Below are positions 58,901 through 64,000 of a DNA stretch of 64,000 bases, piece by piece. The position numbers and the translations under genes were made by a program. Where the stretch lies: assembly GCF_023074175.1 (NCBI RefSeq), contig NZ_JADPKS010000035.1:1-64000 (forward strand). Reading direction: 5' to 3'. Within the stretch, counting starts at the first letter, position 1; every line of letters starts with the position of its first letter. Origin of the DNA: Bradyrhizobium sp. 139. GTDB taxonomy: Bacteria; Pseudomonadota; Alphaproteobacteria; Rhizobiales; Xanthobacteraceae. The notes below the pieces were generated by a model. The model made no database searches. It saw nothing but the letters and a program-made list of their open reading frames with translations, and was not told where the DNA came from.

Positions 58901-59649
58901 ACGAGACGGCCCACAAGCCCCGCGTGGCCGGCTTCGCGCTGTTCACGCTTTTCCTGACCCTCGTCTTCGTCGCGCTTGGCCTCTGGCAGTTGCAGCGACG
59001 GCTCGCCAAGCACGAGCTGGTCGCAGCACTCACAGAGCGTCTCGCCGAGGCACCCGTCGCGCTGCCGCCGCCTTCGCAATGGGCTGCGCTCAATCCGGCG
59101 CGCGATGAATTCCGCCGCGTCAGCTTCACCGCGACCTACGCAGCCTCGCCCGATGCGATGGTCTATTCGTCAGGATCCGCCGTGCGCAAGGACGCCTCAG
59201 GTCCCGGTACCTGGGCGTTCCTGCCGGCGCGGCTTCCGAGCGGCGAGATGGTCGTCATCGATACGGGCTTCGTCGAGAACACGATGCAGGACCGCAATGT
59301 CGAGGATCGTGCGGTGAAGAAGCTCGTGACCGGCGCACCCGTCATGCTCACCGGTTATCTTCGCTTTCCCGAGGCGCCTGGCTGGATGACGCCGGCGCAC
59401 AACCGCGACAAGCGGCTCTGGTTCGTGCGCGACCACCTAGCGATCGCAAGCGCGCTCGGCTGGGGAACGGTTGCACCGTTCTACGTCGACCTCGAGCAAC
59501 CCGGGCCCGAGAATGGTATTCCGCGTCCCGGCCCGCTCGGCGTGCATCTGAAGGACGATCACCTGCAATACGCCATCACCTGGTTCGCGCTCGCGGGCGC
59601 GGTGCTGATCGCATTCGGCATCTGGGCGAGGGGACGGAGACCGGGTTGA
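58897..59649 (+). CDS. SURF1-family oxidase assembly protein
   Basis: Encodes 250 residues: an N-terminal membrane span (GFALFTLFLTLVFVALGLWQ), the soluble SURF1 domain with VSFTATYAASPDAMVYSSGS and VVIDTGFVENTMQDR, and a C-terminal span (FALAGAVLIAFGIWARGRRP). SURF1 helps insert heme a into subunit I. It is translationally coupled to DUF983. Confidence 0.93.
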   Translation: MNETAHKPRVAGFALFTLFLTLVFVALGLWQLQRRLAKHELVAALTERLAEAPVALPPPSQWAALNPARDEFRRVSFTATYAASPDAMVYSSGSAVRKDASGPGTWAFLPARLPSGEMVVIDTGFVENTMQDRNVEDRAVKKLVTGAPVMLTGYLRFPEAPGWMTPAHNRDKRLWFVRDHLAIASALGWGTVAPFYVDLEQPGPENGIPRPGPLGVHLKDDHLQYAITWFALAGAVLIAFGIWARGRRPG

Positions 59650-59761
59650 AACGTCCGAGGTTCCCGGAGGAACCCGGTATCGCCCGGGGTTTATTATTCA
59701 GCGCATATTCACGAGGGTGGTCCTAAGCCGCCTGCGAATTTCGCGGCAGACAGGATTTGGT

Positions 59762-60127
59762 GTGAGCGATTTCGACCAGATGGGACTTGTCGTCGACTGG
59801 GTGGACGCCTGCCGGAAGGGCGACCTCCCGACGCTGCTCGACCTCTATGCGGACGACGCCCGGGTCGAATGCATGTGTAACGGCACGCGACACTATCGCG
59901 GACGCCGCGAACTCGAAACGTATTGGGGACCGCGGCTCAGCACCTTCTCGTCGGCAGGCTTCGGTCTGGAGGAGATCAATCCAGTGCCGCATGGCATCGA
60001 TCTCGAATATTCCGTCGCGGGCTCGCTGCGTATCCACGCTTCGTTTCGTTTCAGTCCCGAAGGTAAGATCCATAGCACATTGTGCGAGCCGGCGCGGCAG
60101 ACTCCCCTCGCTGATGGTGCGTGCTAG
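59762..60127 (+). CDS. SnoaL/NTF2-like protein
   Basis: Encodes 121 residues: VDWVDACRKGDLPTLLDLYA, DDARVECMCNGTRHYRGRRE, and strands ending in HASFRFSPEGKIHSTLCE, an NTF2-like pattern. Start is GTG 59762. Its stop overlaps the convergent kinase stop. Function unknown. Confidence 0.7.
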   Translation: MSDFDQMGLVVDWVDACRKGDLPTLLDLYADDARVECMCNGTRHYRGRRELETYWGPRLSTFSSAGFGLEEINPVPHGIDLEYSVAGSLRIHASFRFSPEGKIHSTLCEPARQTPLADGAC

Positions 60128-61461
60128 CCGGATGCCGGCTGGTCTCGCGCCGTCTCGACCGGCAGGCGACAGCGTACATAGGTTCGCTCGTCCGCGCGCA
60201 GCAGTGACAGCGATCCGCTGAGCGCGCGCACGCGCTCGTGCATGCCGGTCAGGCCGCGGCCGAAGACGTTGCCCTCGGGAAAGCCGCCGCCGTCGTCGGA
60301 GATCTCAATAGCGAGCGCCTCGCCGGCAATGCTCGCCTGCACATGGGCATTGTTCGCCCCGGCGTGGCGCAGCACGTTGGTCAGCGTCTCCTGGATCAGG
60401 CGATAGACGGTCTGGGCCAGCGGTCCGTCGATCTCATTCAGACCAGGATCGATCGTGGCCGTCAGGCTGATATGCGGCGCCTGTTTGTGAAAGTTCTGGA
60501 GCAGCGTCTGCACGCTGGTCTCAAGCCCCAATTCCTCGATGTAGAGCGGCCGCAGCCGGTCAAGGATGCGGCGGTTGGTCTGCTGGAGCGCCTCGACCGA
60601 TCGCATCACCTCCTGCGCCGGGTTGCCGAGAGTTCCCGCCGGCGAGGCCTCGCTCAGCGCGATCGTGCCGGCGCGGATGCCGAACAGCAGCGGTCCGAGC
60701 TCGTCGTGCAGCTCGCGCGCGAGATCGCGCCGCTCGTCGTCCTGGAGCGACACCAGGCGGTGCAACAAGTTGCGATTATCCTGACTCAACTGCGCGAGCG
60801 TCATCGCCAACGCATTGGCTTCCTCGCAGCTCTGCCGGATCTCCGGCGGTCCTGCGACCGGGACAGGCGTTGCATAATCGCCGCGCCGGATTCGCGTGAG
60901 GCCCGCGCCGAGATTTTGCAGGGGGCGCAGCGCCGATCCCGCAAAGAGATAGGCAATGGTCCCGGTCAGGACCATCAGCACGGCAATGAGGCTCGTCAGC
61001 GCCAGGAAGCCGATCCATTTCTCGAACAGGTCGGCTGACAGATCGGGCATGAACACGATATCGCCGACATGCCTGCCGTCGATGACCACCGGGGATGCTG
61101 CGTCCATCTCCGGGATGATGAGCAGGTCGATGAACCATTGCGGCACGCCATGCAGGTTGCGCAGGTCGTCCTTCGGGGAGGGCGCAGGACCCGCTTCCAC
61201 GGCACGGAATTGGATATCGGAGGAGTTACCCAATGAATGGACAAAGACATCCAGTGTCTGCCGCGGATTGTCCGAGGCGCGCAGGGTATTGTTCAGCGCG
61301 GCGGCGACCGTTCGAGTCGAGCGCCGCCCCGGCTCTTTCTCGTCAGCCAGCTGGCCCGTCGCGAAGGTCTGGAGCAGCACGCCGCCCATCATCAGCGCGG
61401 CGAGGAAGCTCACGCCGAGCGGAAGAAACAGTTGCGTTCTGAACGAGAGGCGTTGCCACAT
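60124..61461 (-). CDS. NarX/LiaS-type sensor histidine kinase
   Basis: Encodes 445 residues. Two membrane spans (LFLPLGVSFLAALMMGGVLL; LIAVLMVLTGTIAYLFAGSA) flank a ~115-residue periplasmic sensor; HAMP follows, then a HisKA_3 H-box ERRDLARELHDELGP with His near residue 252, and the ATPase box ISDDGGGFPEGNVFGRGLTG. It pairs with the divergent NarL-type regulator. ATG 61461 preferred over 61482. Signal unknown. Confidence 0.92.
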   Translation of the reverse strand: MWQRLSFRTQLFLPLGVSFLAALMMGGVLLQTFATGQLADEKEPGRRSTRTVAAALNNTLRASDNPRQTLDVFVHSLGNSSDIQFRAVEAGPAPSPKDDLRNLHGVPQWFIDLLIIPEMDAASPVVIDGRHVGDIVFMPDLSADLFEKWIGFLALTSLIAVLMVLTGTIAYLFAGSALRPLQNLGAGLTRIRRGDYATPVPVAGPPEIRQSCEEANALAMTLAQLSQDNRNLLHRLVSLQDDERRDLARELHDELGPLLFGIRAGTIALSEASPAGTLGNPAQEVMRSVEALQQTNRRILDRLRPLYIEELGLETSVQTLLQNFHKQAPHISLTATIDPGLNEIDGPLAQTVYRLIQETLTNVLRHAGANNAHVQASIAGEALAIEISDDGGGFPEGNVFGRGLTGMHERVRALSGSLSLLRADERTYVRCRLPVETARDQPASG

Positions 61462-61547
61462 TAGGCCAATTCTAACGCGCATCGGCGGGATTTGCTCTTT
61501 CCATTTGTTCCCGCAGGTCTATGAGTCGAAAAACAAGAGAGCTTGCA

Positions 61548-62192
61548 ATGCAAGATACCGCCAAACCGGCGACCCGAATTCTGATCGTTGACGACCATCC
61601 TGTGGTCCTGTCGGGGTGCCGTACCCTGTTCGCGTCCGACCATTCGATCCGCATCGACGAGGCAACCGACGCCAAATCCGGGCATCGCGCCTATGTCAGC
61701 AAGCGGCCCGACGTCACCGTCATCGACATCAGCCTGCCCGACGTCTCCGGCTTCGAGCTGATGCGGCGGATCCGCAAGGACGACCCTGATGCCAAGATCA
61801 TCATGTTCAGCATGAATGACGATCCGGCCTTCGTGGTCCGGGCGGTCGAGCTTGGCGCGCAGGGTTATGTCTCCAAGGGCGACGATCCCCGGATTTTGCT
61901 CAAGGCGGTGCGCAAGGTGGTCGCGGGCGACAATTTCATTTCGCCGCAGCTGGCGGAGGCCGTGACGTTCTCCGGTGCAGCGATCAAGGCCAATCCGGCC
62001 TCGCAGATGACGCCGCGGGAGCTCGAAATTCTCCGTCTGCTCGGCCGTGGCGACAAGATCGTCGAGGTCGCCGAGGCGCTCGGCATCTCCTACAAGACCG
62101 TCGCCAACACCACGTCCCTGCTCAAGCAGAAGCTCGGCGCCAAGAACCATTCCGACCTGATCAGGATCGCGGTGGAAATCGGGATGAGCTGA
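61548..62192 (+). CDS. NarL/LuxR-type response regulator
   Basis: Encodes 214 residues: receiver with ILIVDDHPVVLSGC and phospho-Asp60 in VIDISLPDVSG, switch Lys in YVSKGDDP, then a LuxR helix-turn-helix (MTPRELEILRLLGRGDK, KTVANTTSLLKQKLGA). It is the partner of the divergent kinase; starts are 87 bases apart. ATG 61521 is an alternative. Confidence 0.94.
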   Translation: MQDTAKPATRILIVDDHPVVLSGCRTLFASDHSIRIDEATDAKSGHRAYVSKRPDVTVIDISLPDVSGFELMRRIRKDDPDAKIIMFSMNDDPAFVVRAVELGAQGYVSKGDDPRILLKAVRKVVAGDNFISPQLAEAVTFSGAAIKANPASQMTPRELEILRLLGRGDKIVEVAEALGISYKTVANTTSLLKQKLGAKNHSDLIRIAVEIGMS

Positions 62193-62468
62193 CGCCCCGG
62201 GCATTGGCGGCCTGAGCACCGAACCGGCTGCTCCAGGATGCAGCCGGTTCGGCTGGGCGGATCGATCTCGGCGCGCAACCGGGCAATGCATGGACGCCGC
62301 CGATACCATCCGCCGACACAATCGGCCGAAGTGACATTCGTTCCTGAATCACCCGCGCGTTCGGGAAAACGCGGCAATAGAGCGCGAGTGCCCGCACGGA
62401 GACGCTAGCGAAGCTCAAAACGTTCCGGGAAAAATAGGAACATCTTCCCGGATCCGTCGTTTTCGCCC

Positions 62469-62497
62469 TTGACGATTTCGTGGCGGCCGACGAGAAT
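62469..62497 (+). promoter_or_regulatory. sigma-70-like promoter of a putative sRNA
   Basis: TTGACG (62469-62474), a 17-base spacer, then GAGAAT (62492-62497). The -35 is strong and the -10 matches four of six positions. Predicted start is near 62504. Confidence 0.45.
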
Positions 62498-62503
62498 TTG
62501 GGC

Positions 62504-62604
62504 CGACGATTTTGGCGGGTCGGCGACCCGCACGAGGCAAATCGGTCTGCACATATCAACGACAGACCTTCCAAGAGGGGCTGCGGCATCGCCGCAGCCC
62601 TTTT
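62504..62604 (+). ncRNA. candidate ~100-nt small RNA upstream of thrC
   Basis: An orphan unit lies in the 559-base gap 62193-62751. After the promoter come three hairpins: GCGGGTC/GACCCGC (62515-62531, perfect), GGTCTG/CAGACC (62544-62549 and 62563-62568), and a terminator stem GGGCTGCGGC/GCCGCAGCCC followed by TTTT (62578-62604). No reading frame fits. It could be a free sRNA or a short attenuated leader, since thrC starts 148 bases later. Bases 62193-62468 show nothing recognisable. Confidence 0.5.
62578..62604 (+). terminator. rho-independent terminator upstream of thrC
   Basis: A perfect 10-bp G+C stem with loop ATC, then TTTT. It is 386 bases beyond the response regulator stop and before thrC, so it most likely ends a separate short transcript. 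Confidence 0.8.
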
Positions 62605-62751
62605 CGTTGGGCGGGGCATCGGCGGGAAGCGGTTTCCCGATGCCGCAAAACACTTTAAGGTGGCCCAAAGCCTCTGGCTGTTGACAAGTAGTTTCCTAAA
62701 ATCAAAGGCTTATGGACCGAGCTCAGGCCCGGCCGGCCTTTGGAGGGCAGT

Positions 62752-64000
62752 TTGACTCGTTATATCTCGACCCGGGGCCAGGCCCCAGAACTCGGCTTCT
62801 GCGACGTGATGCTGACAGGGCTCGCCCGCGACGGCGGCCTGTATGTGCCGGCGATCTGGCCGCAGCTGGCGGCCGAAACCATCGCTGGCTTCTTCGGCCG
62901 CCCCTATTGGGAGGTCGCAGTCGACGTGATCCGTCCGTTCGCCGGCGGCGAGATCACGGACGCCGAACTCGGCCGTATGGCAAACGAGGCCTATGCCACT
63001 TTCCGCCATCCGGCGGTGGTGCCGCTGCGCCAGATGACGCCGCATCAATTCGTGCTGGAGCTCTTCCACGGCCCGACGCTCGCATTCAAGGATGTGGCGA
63101 TGCAGCTGATCTCGCGCCTGATGGACCACGTGCTCGCCAAGCGCGGCCAGCGCACCACCATCGTGGTTGCGACTTCCGGCGACACCGGCGGCGCTGCGGT
63201 CGAAGCCTTCGCAGGGCTTGAGAATGTCGATCTCATCGTCCTGTTTCCGCACGGCCGCATCTCCGAGGTGCAGCGGCGGATGATGACCTCGACAGGCGCG
63301 GCCAACGTCCATGCGCTCGCCATCGAAGGGACGTTCGACGACTGCCAGGCACTCGTGAAGGGGATGTTCAACAACCATCGCTTCCGCGATGCGACCTCGC
63401 TCTCCGGGGTCAATTCCATCAACTGGGCGCGCATCGTCGCCCAGGTGGTCTACTACTTCACGTCCGCCGTTGCCGTCGGTGCGCCGAAGCGCATGGTGGA
63501 TTTCGTCGTGCCGACCGGCAATTTCGGCGACATCTTTGCCGGTTATGTCGCCAAGCGCCTGGGGCTGCCGGTGCGCACGCTGCGTATCGCCGCCAACGTC
63601 AACGACATCCTGGCGCGCACGCTCAAGACCGGAATCTACGAGGTCCGCGAGGTGCACGCCACGGCGTCGCCCTCGATGGACATCCAGATCTCTTCGAATT
63701 TCGAGCGGCTGCTGTTCGAAGCCGGCCGGCGCGATGCGGCCGGCGTGCGCCGTCTGATGGAGTCGCTGAAGCAGTCGGGGCGCTTCGTGCTGCCCGACGC
63801 GACGCTGGCCGCAATCCGTGAAGAATTCGACGCCGGGCGGGCAGACGAGACCGAAACTGCGGCCGCGATCCGCGCCGCCTGGCGCGAGGCGGGCGAGCTG
63901 GTCGATCCCCACACCGCAGTCGCCCTCGCTGTCGCCGACCGCGACACCACCGACACGACGGTTCCCAGCATCGTGCTGTCCACGGCTCATCCGGCCAAAT
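62752..64000 (+). CDS. thrC: threonine synthase, 3' end beyond window
   Basis: The frame is open from 62752 to the right edge, giving 416 residues without a stop. It converts O-phosphohomoserine to threonine using PLP. Seen: TRYISTRGQAPELGFCDVML at the start, the PLP-lysine motif FHGPTLAFKD, TSGDTGGAAVEAFAG, and FVVPTGNFGDIFAGYVAKRL. Start is TTG 62752 with GGAGGG upstream. Known ThrC of this class has about 470 residues, so roughly 50 are missing. May be preceded by a regulatory leader. Confidence 0.95.
   Translation, partial: MTRYISTRGQAPELGFCDVMLTGLARDGGLYVPAIWPQLAAETIAGFFGRPYWEVAVDVIRPFAGGEITDAELGRMANEAYATFRHPAVVPLRQMTPHQFVLELFHGPTLAFKDVAMQLISRLMDHVLAKRGQRTTIVVATSGDTGGAAVEAFAGLENVDLIVLFPHGRISEVQRRMMTSTGAANVHALAIEGTFDDCQALVKGMFNNHRFRDATSLSGVNSINWARIVAQVVYYFTSAVAVGAPKRMVDFVVPTGNFGDIFAGYVAKRLGLPVRTLRIAANVNDILARTLKTGIYEVREVHATASPSMDIQISSNFERLLFEAGRRDAAGVRRLMESLKQSGRFVLPDATLAAIREEFDAGRADETETAAAIRAAWREAGELVDPHTAVALAVADRDTTDTTVPSIVLSTAHPAK

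Overview
The window reads as chromosomal DNA of a Bradyrhizobium-like alphaproteobacterium (Hyphomicrobiales). The signs are high G+C, wall-to-wall genes, the chvI-chvG-hprK-EIIA(Man)-NPr cluster beside pckA, an aa3-type oxidase cluster in the order coxB-coxA-ctaB-coxF-ctaG-coxC-DUF983-SURF1, and many short palindromic intergenic repeats of the kind seen in that genus. I found no tRNA, rRNA, CRISPR array or intact insertion sequence. Species cannot be fixed from the sequence alone.

Layout. 0-10.6 kb is accessory: a MarR repressor divergent from an FAD monooxygenase with a perfect 16-bp inverted repeat; two tandem winged-helix/TolB-like regulators with matching upstream boxes; a DUF1127 protein with an exported tail; a Bug-type binding protein with an O-methyltransferase; a SulP anion transporter; and a small ABM-like protein. 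10.8-22.4 kb is mostly core: lepA, a GT39-type membrane glycosyltransferase, the PTS-Ntr/ChvGI regulatory cluster, a HugZ-like protein, a broken CHAT-protease gene and pckA. 22.4-30.2 kb holds a small transposon-like element (MITE) inside a palindromic repeat, a thioesterase, glycogen phosphorylase, two small exported proteins, glutamate-cysteine ligase, and a MarR/GST pair sharing an operator-like palindrome. 30.2-37 kb is a fatty-acid beta-oxidation operon (acyl-CoA dehydrogenase, thiolase, FadB-type protein) next to a SnoaL-like gene and a divergent PadR regulator. 37-48.2 kb holds a large coiled-coil/SEL1 polarity-type protein, a TauE/SafE-TIGR02186 pair, an MBL hydrolase, an EamA exporter with divergent LysR, an MmcQ/YjbR protein, signal peptidase I and TldD.

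48.3-52.0 kb is a small low-G+C island: a DUF433 antitoxin with a decayed DUF5615-type toxin, then a 1011-residue DUF4062-NB-ARC-TPR STAND ATPase, the best candidate here for an uncharacterised immune-type system. 52.0-59.7 kb is an IalB-family gene followed by the cytochrome aa3 oxidase cluster; upstream of coxB lie a FixK/FNR-type box and a perfect tandem 12-bp repeat. 59.7-64.0 kb holds a SnoaL-like protein, a divergent NarX/NarL-type two-component pair, an orphan promoter-hairpins-terminator unit that looks like a ~100-nt small RNA, and thrC, which runs off the right edge.

How the parts work together: ChvGI, HprK, EIIA(Man) and NPr form one regulatory unit that in related bacteria links envelope/acid sensing and PTS phosphorylation state to carbon metabolism, and the gluconeogenic gene pckA lies close by. 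gshA, MarR and GST form a glutathione/detoxification group. The cox genes carry two copper-core subunits together with heme and copper assembly factors.
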